Positions 1 to 6,645 of a DNA stretch of 14,288 nt are shown piece after piece (positions within the stretch are counted from its first letter, which is position 1; each line of letters begins with the position of its first letter). Source of the DNA: an uncultured Clostridia bacterium (GTDB taxonomy: Bacteria; Bacillota; Clostridia; Oscillospirales; Acutalibacteraceae); NCBI GenBank assembly GCA_937915775.1, contig CALGGQ010000174.1, positions 1-14,288 on the forward strand, read 5' to 3'. A program made the position numbers and the translations under genes. Under the pieces are notes generated by a model, which saw nothing but the letters and a program-made list of their open reading frames with translations, made no database searches and was not told the origin of the DNA.

Positions 1-159
1 AAATATCAGCAGCATGAACGGATAGGTCAAGACAATAGCCCAGTTGCCCCTCCTGAAGAAAGGCGCCTGGACTATCTTTGAATATATGCTGTTCCAGAGA
101 AAGGCATAAAGCAGTGTAAATACTGCCAGAAGCACTATCACTTCAGCAAATATGACCAT
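1..159 (-). CDS. N-terminal fragment of a membrane protein, probably polyprenyl glycosylphosphotransferase (sugar transferase)
   Basis: An open frame begins at an ATG whose first base is 159 and runs off the left edge after 53 codons without a stop. The visible residues are a hydrophobic segment (about 3-21), a polar stretch ending in FFRRGNWAIV (34-43), and the start of a second hydrophobic segment. A first helix followed by an aromatic/RRGNW stretch and then a second helix resembles, from memory, the N-terminus of bacterial sugar transferases that load a sugar phosphate onto undecaprenyl phosphate; the catalytic domain would lie outside the window. It is co-directional with galE and starts about 140 nt after the galE stop, which fits a surface-polysaccharide role. 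The ribosome site is weak (AAGAGA just before the ATG). It could be another multi-pass membrane protein. Confidence 0.45.
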   Translation of the reverse strand, partial: MVIFAEVIVLLAVFTLLYAFLWNSIYSKIVQAPFFRRGNWAIVLTYPFMLLIF

Positions 160-215
160 TCTCTTGTATCTTTGTCTTTTCACTTACAATAGTTTCCTGA
201 GTAATTATTATTTAT

Positions 216-297
216 CGCGGAGCCGCGGCCTACCGCAGGGCGGCCTGCGCAATTGCGGTGTCCTGCCCTTCGTACACCCCGCAGGGCGGCCCGCCTG
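216..297. repeat. GC-rich palindromic intergenic element with 13-bp direct repeat
   Basis: The gap between galE and the left-edge gene is AT-rich except for this GC-rich block. The 13-mer CCGCAGGGCGGCC occurs at 233-245 and again at 279-291, a 46-nt period. Between the copies lies the perfect palindrome CGCAATTGCG (248-257), and an imperfect stem pairs TGCGGTGT (254-261) with ACACCCCGCA (274-283). No run of T follows on either strand, so it does not look like a standard terminator. It may be a REP-like or non-autonomous repeat of the host genome; that is inference. Confidence 0.5.
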
Positions 298-299
298 TC

Positions 300-1316
300 T
301 TATCCCCTGTATCCGTCGGGATTATTGCTCTGCCATCTCCAGGTATCTTCGCACATTTTCTTCAGATCATACTGGGCGGTCCAGCCAAGTTCTGTTGCTG
401 CTTTCTCGGGATCGGCATAGCAGATATCAATGTCTCCCGGGCGCCGCGGGGCAAATACAAAGGGAACCTCATGGCCGCAGGCCTCCGAGAATGCGTGAAT
501 GATATCCAGCACGCTGTAGCCGATGCCGGTACCCAGGTTGTAGACTTCCAGTCCCGGATGAGTGTCCAGCTTCTCAATGGCTTTCACATGGCCCTTTGCC
601 AGATCGACCACATGGATATAGTCTCTCACGCCGGTGCCGTCGGGAGTATCGTAATCGTTGCCAAAGACATTTACCTTTTCCAGTTTTCCCACTGCGACCT
701 TTGCAATATACGGCAGCAGATTGTTCGGAATGCCGTTCGGGTCCTCGCCCATCGTGCCGCTCTTGTGCGCGCCAATCGGGTTAAAGTACCGCAGCAGGCA
801 GACGCTCCACTCGCTGTCAGACGCGCTGATGTCCTTGAGCATACACTCAATGATGTACTTCGTTCTGCCGTACGGATTTGTTACGCCGCCGACCTCCATA
901 TCCTCGGTGAGCGGCGAAATGTTTTTCATGCCGTAAACCGTGGCGGAGGAGGAGAAAACAATCTTCTTACAGCCGTTTTTGCGCATCACGTCCAGCAGCA
1001 CGAGCGTGCCCGTAACGTTGTTATCAAAATATTCCAGCGGCTTTTCCACGCTCTCGCCGACTGCCTTTAAGCCGGCGAAGTGAATTACGCTGTCAATTTT
1101 CTCTTTATCAAAGACCTTCTGCAGCCCCTCGGCATCGCGGATATCTACCTTGTAAAACGGAAAATCCTTGCCGACCAGCGCTTTGATACGGTCATATGAC
1201 GATTTTTTACAGTTATACAGGTTGTCGATGACAACGATGTCAATGCCTGCGTTAATGAGCTCTACGCAGGTGTGCGAGCCGATGTAGCCCAGCCCGCCGG
1301 TTACTAATACTGCCAT
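300..1316 (-). CDS. galE: UDP-glucose 4-epimerase
   Basis: This gene encodes a 338-residue cytoplasmic epimerase that interconverts UDP-glucose and UDP-galactose with bound NAD, in the Leloir pathway and in supply of UDP-galactose for glycans. It is an extended short-chain dehydrogenase. The N-terminal NAD site GGLGYIG is at residues 7-13, the catalytic serine region FSSSATVYG at 121-129, and the catalytic pair is Tyr149 and Lys153 in NPYGRTK. Length is normal for GalE. I chose the start at 1316 because AGGAGGA sits 7 nt before it and the protein then begins MAVLVTGG as in the family; an upstream ATG at 1358 would add 14 unlikely residues. It lies 71 nt after proS and precedes a probable sugar transferase, so it may serve surface polysaccharide synthesis. 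It is probably co-transcribed with proS. Confidence 0.95.
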   Translation of the reverse strand: MAVLVTGGLGYIGSHTCVELINAGIDIVVIDNLYNCKKSSYDRIKALVGKDFPFYKVDIRDAEGLQKVFDKEKIDSVIHFAGLKAVGESVEKPLEYFDNNVTGTLVLLDVMRKNGCKKIVFSSSATVYGMKNISPLTEDMEVGGVTNPYGRTKYIIECMLKDISASDSEWSVCLLRYFNPIGAHKSGTMGEDPNGIPNNLLPYIAKVAVGKLEKVNVFGNDYDTPDGTGVRDYIHVVDLAKGHVKAIEKLDTHPGLEVYNLGTGIGYSVLDIIHAFSEACGHEVPFVFAPRRPGDIDICYADPEKAATELGWTAQYDLKKMCEDTWRWQSNNPDGYRG

Positions 1317-1334
1317 AGCATTTCCTCCTATAAT

Positions 1335-1356
1335 GGGTGTGGGCGTAGCCCACCCC
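1335..1356. repeat. Strong hairpin between proS and galE
   Basis: GTGGGC (1339-1344) and GCCCAC (1348-1353) form a 6-bp stem around a GTA loop, extended by GGG (1335-1337) and CCC (1354-1356) past one unpaired T. It lies after the proS stop and just ahead of the galE ribosome site. No T run follows, so it is unlikely to be an efficient intrinsic terminator. It may stabilise the upstream message or be a dispersed repeat. Confidence 0.5.
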
Positions 1357-1357
1357 A

Positions 1358-1392
1358 AACTGCTAACGATTAACTGCTAACTGCTAACTAAT
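1358..1392 (-). repeat. Heptanucleotide tandem array at the proS stop
   Basis: Five 7-nt units read on the plus strand as AACTGCT, AACGATT, AACTGCT, AACTGCT, AACTAAT. The array includes the proS stop codon at its upstream end. On the minus strand stop codons recur at offsets 0, 4, 11, 18 and 25 from the proS TAG, so all three frames are closed within 14 nt. The same architecture with different unit sequences occurs at 10421-10448 and 12709-12736. Confidence 0.8.
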
Positions 1393-2827
1393 AAGCTTTG
1401 CCCCAATAGAGCATCTGCGTTGCCGGCTTGCCGCAGCATACGCATACGTCGCTGAGGTGCTCCTGCTCAAACGGAATGCAGCGTGAGCCGACGCCGGTGA
1501 TTTCCTTCACCTTGTCCTCGCAAGCCTCGTCGCCGCACCACATTGCCTTGACAAAGCCATCGCCGTGTTCCTCGAGCGCCTTGACGATGTCGTCCATCGT
1601 GAGCGCCTTGTAGGTGCGCTTTTCTCTGTTTGCCAGCGCGCTCTGATAAATGCCGTCGCGTACCTCCTCGAGCTTCTGCAGCACGACTTCTTCAATGTTG
1701 TCCAGCGAAACGAACGTCTTTTCTCTGTTGTGACGGGTAACGACAACACACTGGTTATTTTCAATATCCTTCGGGCCGATTTCCACGCGAACGGGAACGC
1801 CCTTCATCTCGTATTCTGCAAACTTCCAGCCCGGTGACTGGTCGCTGTCATCCATCTTCGCGCGGCAGACCTTCTTCAGTCTGTCACACAGCTCGTTCGC
1901 CTTATCCAAAACGCCCTCTTTGTGCTGTGCAATCGGAATCACCATTGCCTGAATCGGTGCAACTGCCGGCGGCAGGACCAAGCCGTTGTCGTCGCCGTGC
2001 GTCATAATGATGGCGCCGATGAGTCTGGTAGTCATACCCCACGAGGTCTGGTGCGGGTAACAGAGCTTGTTTTCCTTGTCGGCATACTGAATTTCAAACG
2101 CTCTGGCAAAGCCGTCGCCGAAATAGTGGCTCGTGCCCGCCTGCAGCGCCTTGCCGTCGTGCATCAGTGCCTCAATGCAGTAGGTGCGCTCGGCACCGGC
2201 AAACTTGTCGCTCTCGGTTTTCTGCCCCTGCACCACGGGAATGGCAAGGTATTTCTGGCAGAATTCCGTGTAAACATTCAGCATACGCTCGGTTTCCTCA
2301 ATCGCCTCCTCAGCGGTGGCGTGCAGGGTGTGTCCCTCCTGCCAGAGGAATTCACGCGAGCGCAGGAACGGGCGCGTCGTCTTTTCCCAACGGACGACGG
2401 ATACCCACTGATTGTAGAGCTTCGGCAAATCCCTGTGAGAGTGAACGATATTCTTAAAATGCTCACAAAACAGCGTTTCCGAGGTGGGACGGACGCACAG
2501 GCGCTCCTCCAGTTTTTCGCTGCCGCCGTAGGTGACCCATGCACATTCCGGTGCAAAGCCCTCCACATGGTCCTTTTCCTTTTGCAACAGGCTTTCCGGA
2601 ATGAACATCGGCATACAGACGTTTTCATGTCCTGTTTCCTTGAACATACCGTCCAGAATCCGCTGAATGTTTTCCCAGATGGCGTAACCGTACGGACGGA
2701 TGACCATACAGCCCTTAACGCTGGTATATTCAATCAGCTCTGCCTTTTTGCACACATCGGTGTACCACTTGGCAAAATCCTCATCCATGGATGTGATAGC
2801 ATCCACCATTTTCTTCTGCTGAGCCAT
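1388..2827 (-). CDS. proS: Prolyl-tRNA synthetase (archaeal/eukaryotic-type, short form)
   Basis: This encodes a 479-residue class II aminoacyl-tRNA synthetase that charges tRNA-Pro with proline in the cytoplasm. The motif 2 region FLRSREFLWQEGHT is at residues 154-167, and motif 3 with the following helix (GMTTRLIGAIIMTHGDDNG) is around 264-282. The C-terminal 50 residues contain the extra domain typical of the eukaryote-like form, with cysteines in CGDEAC and CVCCGK that suggest zinc binding. The insertion domain of the long bacterial (E. coli-type) enzyme is absent. The start at 2827 is supported by AAGGAG (2835-2840). It is transcribed divergently from the ATP synthase operon from its own promoter. 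A heptamer array follows its TAG stop, then galE in the same direction. Confidence 0.95.
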   Translation of the reverse strand: MAQQKKMVDAITSMDEDFAKWYTDVCKKAELIEYTSVKGCMVIRPYGYAIWENIQRILDGMFKETGHENVCMPMFIPESLLQKEKDHVEGFAPECAWVTYGGSEKLEERLCVRPTSETLFCEHFKNIVHSHRDLPKLYNQWVSVVRWEKTTRPFLRSREFLWQEGHTLHATAEEAIEETERMLNVYTEFCQKYLAIPVVQGQKTESDKFAGAERTYCIEALMHDGKALQAGTSHYFGDGFARAFEIQYADKENKLCYPHQTSWGMTTRLIGAIIMTHGDDNGLVLPPAVAPIQAMVIPIAQHKEGVLDKANELCDRLKKVCRAKMDDSDQSPGWKFAEYEMKGVPVRVEIGPKDIENNQCVVVTRHNREKTFVSLDNIEEVVLQKLEEVRDGIYQSALANREKRTYKALTMDDIVKALEEHGDGFVKAMWCGDEACEDKVKEITGVGSRCIPFEQEHLSDVCVCCGKPATQMLYWGKAY

Positions 2828-2857
2828 AGCATTTCTCCTTAGCGTTTATTGCATAAT

Positions 2858-2886
2858 ATTATAAACTATTTTCCTTAATATGTAAA
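2858..2886 (-). promoter_or_regulatory. Sigma-70-type promoter for proS (and probably galE)
   Basis: On the minus strand TTTACA (2881-2886) and a perfect TATAAT (2858-2863) are separated by 17 nt. Transcription should begin near 2850, leaving a short leader with AAGGAG (2835-2840) before the proS start. Confidence 0.75.
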
Positions 2887-2999
2887 CAACTATTTTGCTG
2901 TTTTATCGGTTTGCACAAATTGTTTTTATTTTAGGAAATGTTTCATCAAAACTAACAGATTGTCTATATTTCTCCGGCGCTTTTTAGGCAATATTTGCC

Positions 3000-3027
3000 T
3001 TGAAAAAAATATTTTTAGTGCTATAAT
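3000..3027 (+). promoter_or_regulatory. Sigma-70-type promoter for the ATP synthase operon
   Basis: TTGAAA (3000-3005) and a perfect TATAAT (3022-3027) are 16 nt apart. A start near 3034 gives a leader of about 30 nt ending in AAAGGAGGG (3048-3056). It is the only good promoter seen ahead of atpB, and no second one was noticed within the operon. The intergenic stretch between this and the proS promoter (about 2890-2998) is AT-rich and holds no other recognisable element. Confidence 0.75.
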
Positions 3028-3062
3028 GAGGGTATATTAAAACGGGAAAAGGAGGGATGCCT

Positions 3063-3851
3063 ATGCTGCTTTCCCCGATAACAATGAAGCTCGGCTTAAA
3101 AGAGGAACTGCTCGAGCAGCTCGAAATTGAGGGCTACCAATATATTACCATCGGCGGCAGGGAAATCTGCTGGCTTGATGAGGGCACGGTGGTCACCTGG
3201 ATCATTATGGCGGTGCTCGTGCTTGTTGCCTTTCTGATGACGCGCGGTCTTAAGGCGGAAGGCAAGCTCAGCAAGCGGCAGCTCCTGCTGGAGATGGGCT
3301 ATACCAAGCTCGAAAACTTCTTTAAAGACATTGTTGGCGAAGAGGGTATGCCGTACTGCTGGTGGCTGATGAGCGTGGCAATTTTTATCGGCGCGTCCAA
3401 TATGGTGGGTATGTTCGGCTTTAAGCCGCCGACCAAGAGTGTGCAGGTAACGGCGGCGCTGGCGCTGTGCAGCATCGTGCTGGTGGAATTTGCCGGTATC
3501 CGCGCCAAGGGGCTGCGCGGGCATATCAAGGCGTTTGCCAAGCCCGTGTCGATTGTCGCCCCGATCAACGTGCTGGAGCTCGTGATTAAGCCGCTGTCGC
3601 TGTGTATGCGACTGTTCGGCAACATCATCGGCGCGTTCATCATTATGGAGCTGATTAAGTTTGCGGTACCCGTCTTATTCCCGATGGTACTGAGCCTGTA
3701 TTTCGATTTGTTCGACGGCTTTTTGCAGGCGTATATCTTCGTGTTCCTGACAGCGATTTATATTCAAGAAGCGATTGAGCCCGATGAAGAGGGCGGCGCT
3801 GTGAAACGCAGAAGAAAACGACTGGTTAAATCAATCAAAAAATGGGCATAG
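3063..3851 (+). CDS. atpB: ATP synthase F0 subunit a
   Basis: Subunit a is the membrane stator half-channel that carries protons to and from the c-ring of F-type ATP synthase. The 262-residue product has several hydrophobic segments. The family hallmark is LCMRLFGN at about 180-187, where Arg183 is the essential arginine facing the c-ring, and the last helix region carries the conserved YIFVFLTAIYIQEAIE (224-239). I chose the ATG at 3063 because AAAGGAGGG then lies at normal spacing; the ATG at 3057 directly abuts that site. The protein ends in an acidic then strongly basic tail (KRRRKRLVKSIKK, 248-260) beyond the usual end of the family. It is the first gene of the operon, 27 nt ahead of atpE, and no atpI-like gene precedes it. 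Confidence 0.93.
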   Translation: MLLSPITMKLGLKEELLEQLEIEGYQYITIGGREICWLDEGTVVTWIIMAVLVLVAFLMTRGLKAEGKLSKRQLLLEMGYTKLENFFKDIVGEEGMPYCWWLMSVAIFIGASNMVGMFGFKPPTKSVQVTAALALCSIVLVEFAGIRAKGLRGHIKAFAKPVSIVAPINVLELVIKPLSLCMRLFGNIIGAFIIMELIKFAVPVLFPMVLSLYFDLFDGFLQAYIFVFLTAIYIQEAIEPDEEGGAVKRRRKRLVKSIKKWA

Positions 3852-3878
3852 CCCGGTTAAATAGTAAGGAGAAACACT

Positions 3879-4094
3879 ATGATAGCATTAGGTGCAGCAT
3901 TAGCAGTATTAGTAGGCTTAGGTGCCGGTATCGGTATCAGCATGGCGACCGGCAAGGCAGTAGAGAGCATTGCCCGTCAGCCCGAGGCGGCAGGCAACAT
4001 CCGTTCCACGCTGATTATCGGCTGTGCGCTGGCAGAGGCAACCGCCGTTTACGGCTTGGTTGCCAGCATTCTGATTATCTTTATGCTCAAATAA
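3879..4094 (+). CDS. atpE: ATP synthase F0 subunit c
   Basis: This encodes a 71-residue proteolipid that forms the rotating c-ring. Two hydrophobic helices (about 1-26 and 44-70) flank the polar loop ARQPEA (32-37). The glycine-rich first helix shows the GxGxGxG packing motif (13-19). The ion-binding carboxylate is Glu53 in ALAEATAVYG. Compared with Na+-binding rings such as Ilyobacter tartaricus (Gln32, Glu65, Ser66), the glutamine position is Ile20 and the serine position is Ala54, so proton coupling is more likely; this is inference from alignment by eye. AAGGAG (3866-3871) lies 7 nt before the start. Strong initiation suits a subunit needed in many copies. Confidence 0.95.
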   Translation: MIALGAALAVLVGLGAGIGISMATGKAVESIARQPEAAGNIRSTLIIGCALAEATAVYGLVASILIIFMLK

Positions 4095-4136
4095 CTTTCT
4101 TATTTGAGCGAATTCCTATGGAAAGGAAAAGCAGAT

Positions 4137-4619
4137 ATGCTGAAATTTGACTTAAACTTTTTGTGGGTTATCATCAATCTCATCCTGTTTTTTGTGCTGA
4201 TGAGGCTGGTGCTTTTTAAGCCTATCAAAAAGGCGATGGATAAACGGCAGGAGCTGATTGACAGCGAGCTCTCCTCCGCGAGAAATGCGAATGCTGAGGC
4301 GGAGGAAAAGCTGAAGGATTATGAAAGCAGAATTGCCGGCTATCAGAGCGAGGGAGAGCAGATTCTGTCCGACGCGCGCGATAGCGCTAAGGCGGAATAC
4401 GATAAAATTCTGGAGCGGGCAGACACGGATGCCGAGGCAATCCGTGAGACGGCGCGCGCCCAGATGGCAGCTGAGGCGGAGGACGCCCGCAAGGCAGCGA
4501 GAGAGGAGATTGCCTCCCTTGCGATGCAGGCAGCCGAGAAGATTGTCGGCGCCAATGTCTCCGCCGCAACAGACAGCGCAATATTCGATGAATTTTTGCA
4601 GGAAAGCAGTGAGGATTAA
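4137..4619 (+). CDS. atpF: ATP synthase F0 subunit b
   Basis: Subunit b is the peripheral stalk that ties F1 to subunit a. The 160-residue product has one N-terminal membrane helix (about 8-28, rich in Ile, Leu, Phe and Val), a basic boundary (KPIKKAMDKR), and then a long Ala/Glu/Arg-rich segment to about residue 145 that should be helical and coiled-coil. The C-terminus (about 146-160) would contact the delta domain. I chose the ATG at 4137, preceded by GGAAAGGAAA, over a TTG at 4104 that would add 11 polar residues before the membrane helix. Its stop overlaps the start of the next gene by one base (TAATG), so translation is probably coupled to the delta-alpha fusion. Confidence 0.92.
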   Translation: MLKFDLNFLWVIINLILFFVLMRLVLFKPIKKAMDKRQELIDSELSSARNANAEAEEKLKDYESRIAGYQSEGEQILSDARDSAKAEYDKILERADTDAEAIRETARAQMAAEAEDARKAAREEIASLAMQAAEKIVGANVSAATDSAIFDEFLQESSED

Positions 4620-6634
4620 TGGTGAAACACCTTGAAGATTATATCGCGCTGCTTTTGTCATCAAATGCAAGCGCGAACGATATGGAAAAAACAGAGGCGA
4701 TTTTTGCCTCCTCTGACGAGGTTGCCCGTGTGCTCGGCGACCCGTCTGTTCTACAGAGCGAAAAGGAAACGGCAGTCAAGGAGCTGTTCCCGCGTGCGGT
4801 GCAGCAAACCGTGCTGAAAATGGCGGAAACGCGCGAGCTTGACGCTTTTTCCGAAATTGCCGCAGCCTACCGCGCGGAGTTGGACCGCATTAGCGGAACC
4901 GTGAAAGCGGTAGTTCGCTGCGTGAATGAGCCGAGCAGCGAGCAGCTGGACGGCTTAAAGCAGTTTGTCAAAAAGGAGACGGACGCCGCAGAGGTAACGC
5001 TTGAGGTCGTCAGGGACGAGTCCCTTTTGGGCGGCTTTATTATCGAGGTCGGCAACCGTCAGTATGACCGTAGCCTGAAAGCCAAGCTTGCCGAAATCCG
5101 CGAAGCCGTGACGGCGCAGGCGAAAAAGAGCGCCAATGTGGATGCCGGCGGTATTATCTCCATTCTGCGTGAGGACATCAAATCCTATGAGTTTGACGTC
5201 TCTGAGGAGGAGGTCGGCACCGTGCTGAGCGTCGGCGACGGCATTGCCACCATTTACGGGCTAGACAGCGTCATGTACGGCGAAATCGTTATTTTTGAAT
5301 CCGGCATCAAGGGAATGGTGCAGGATATCCGCAAGAATACCGTCGGCTGCATTCTGTTCGGCGATGACAGCGAAATCCGCGAGGGCTCGCGCGTCAAGCG
5401 CAGCCGTAAGAAAGCGGGCGTGCCCGTCGGCAAGGAGTTTATCGGCAGAATTGTGAACGCCCTCGGCGAGCCGATTGACGGCAAGGGCGATATTTCCGCC
5501 GATGATTTCCGTCTGGTGGAGCAGCCGGCACCCTCGATTGTGGACAGAAAGAGCGTTTCGCAGCCGCTGGAAACGGGTATTTTGGCGATTGACTCGATGT
5601 TCCCGATTGGCAGAGGGCAGCGTGAGCTGATTATCGGCGACCGTCAGACAGGCAAAACCTCAATTGCGCTCGATACGATTCTGAACCAGAAGGGAAAGGA
5701 CTGTATCTGTATTTACTGCGCCATCGGGCAGAAGGCGTCAACCGTTGCCAAGCTGGTGTCAACGCTTCAAAAGCACGGCGCACTGGAATATACGACGGTA
5801 GTGTGTGCCACGGCAGCCGATCCTGCTTCGCTGCAGTATATTGCGCCTTATTCGGCGACGGCGATTGCGGAGCACTTTATGTATCAGGGCAAGGACTGCC
5901 TGATAGTTTACGACGATTTATCCAAGCACGCGGTGGCGTACCGTGCCATTTCGCTGCTGCTGGAGCGTCCGCCCGGACGTGAAGCGTATCCCGGCGACGT
6001 ATTCTATCTTCATTCCCGTCTGCTGGAGCGTTCCAGCCGGTTGACTCCGGAACTCGGCGGCGGCTCGCTGACGGCGCTTCCGATTATTGAAACCCAGGCG
6101 GGCGACGTTTCCGCCTATATCCCGACTAATGTTATTTCCATTACCGACGGTCAGATTTATCTGGAGAGCGATTTGTTCTTCAGCGGTCAGCGCCCTGCAG
6201 TCAATGTCGGTCTTTCCGTATCGCGTGTCGGCGGTGCGGCGCAGACCAAGGCGATGAAAAAGGCGGCGGGCTCGCTGCGTGTGGATTTGGCGCAGTACCG
6301 CGAGATGGAGGTCTTTACGCAGTTCTCCTCCGACTTGGATGAGGATACCAAGGCGCAGCTGGCGTACGGCGCCGGACTGATGGAACTCTTAAAGCAGCCG
6401 CTTGGTAAACCCCTCTCCCTCTGGCAGCAGGTGGTGACGCTCGTCGGCGCTATCGGCAAGCGCTTTACCGACGTGAAAAAGGAAAATATGAAGCGCTACC
6501 AGGGCGAGCTGCTGGAATGGTTTGACTTGAACCAGCAGGATATCATCACGGAAATTGAAAGCACGAAGCAGCTCGAAAGCAGGCTGCGCGACCGCATTCT
6601 TTACGCGATTGATTTATATAACGAAAACTATTAA
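4619..6634 (+). CDS. atpHA: Fused ATP synthase F1 subunits delta and alpha
   Basis: A single 671-codon frame encodes two subunits that are normally separate. Residues 1 to about 165 are delta (OSCP-like), beginning MVKHLEDYIALLL and ending with the typical LLGGFIIEVGNRQYD region. After a linker of about ten residues (around TAQAKKSANV, 165-174), alpha begins near residue 175 (GGIISILREDIKSYE) and continues to the end. In alpha the P-loop GDRQTGKT is at 340-347, the Walker B-like LIVYDD at 428-433, and the conserved arginine is Arg536 in SVSRVGG. Alpha is complete, lacking only a few residues at its extreme N-terminus. There is no stop codon, frameshift or ATG in the linker; an in-frame GTG at 5138 (codon 174) is preceded by GAAAAAGAG and is the only plausible internal start. 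The ATG overlaps the atpF stop. Function of both domains is secure; how one delta per three alphas is obtained is not. Confidence 0.93.
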   Translation: MVKHLEDYIALLLSSNASANDMEKTEAIFASSDEVARVLGDPSVLQSEKETAVKELFPRAVQQTVLKMAETRELDAFSEIAAAYRAELDRISGTVKAVVRCVNEPSSEQLDGLKQFVKKETDAAEVTLEVVRDESLLGGFIIEVGNRQYDRSLKAKLAEIREAVTAQAKKSANVDAGGIISILREDIKSYEFDVSEEEVGTVLSVGDGIATIYGLDSVMYGEIVIFESGIKGMVQDIRKNTVGCILFGDDSEIREGSRVKRSRKKAGVPVGKEFIGRIVNALGEPIDGKGDISADDFRLVEQPAPSIVDRKSVSQPLETGILAIDSMFPIGRGQRELIIGDRQTGKTSIALDTILNQKGKDCICIYCAIGQKASTVAKLVSTLQKHGALEYTTVVCATAADPASLQYIAPYSATAIAEHFMYQGKDCLIVYDDLSKHAVAYRAISLLLERPPGREAYPGDVFYLHSRLLERSSRLTPELGGGSLTALPIIETQAGDVSAYIPTNVISITDGQIYLESDLFFSGQRPAVNVGLSVSRVGGAAQTKAMKKAAGSLRVDLAQYREMEVFTQFSSDLDEDTKAQLAYGAGLMELLKQPLGKPLSLWQQVVTLVGAIGKRFTDVKKENMKRYQGELLEWFDLNQQDIITEIESTKQLESRLRDRILYAIDLYNENY

Positions 6635-6645
6635 GGAAACGAAGT

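Noticed and set aside
258..1070. 270-codon plus-strand frame opposite galE
   Set aside because: The minus-strand epimerase has all family motifs; this frame is its shadow.
1335..1356. Hairpin as an intrinsic terminator of proS
   Set aside because: No T run follows on the minus strand, and the galE ribosome site comes directly after it.
1358..1392. Tandem repeats as a CRISPR array
   Set aside because: Units are 7 nt with no spacers and no cas genes are nearby.
1922..2842. Long open frame (306 codons) on the plus strand opposite proS
   Set aside because: It is antisense to a clear prolyl-tRNA synthetase, has no recognisable motif, and its composition follows from high-GC coding sequence on the other strand.
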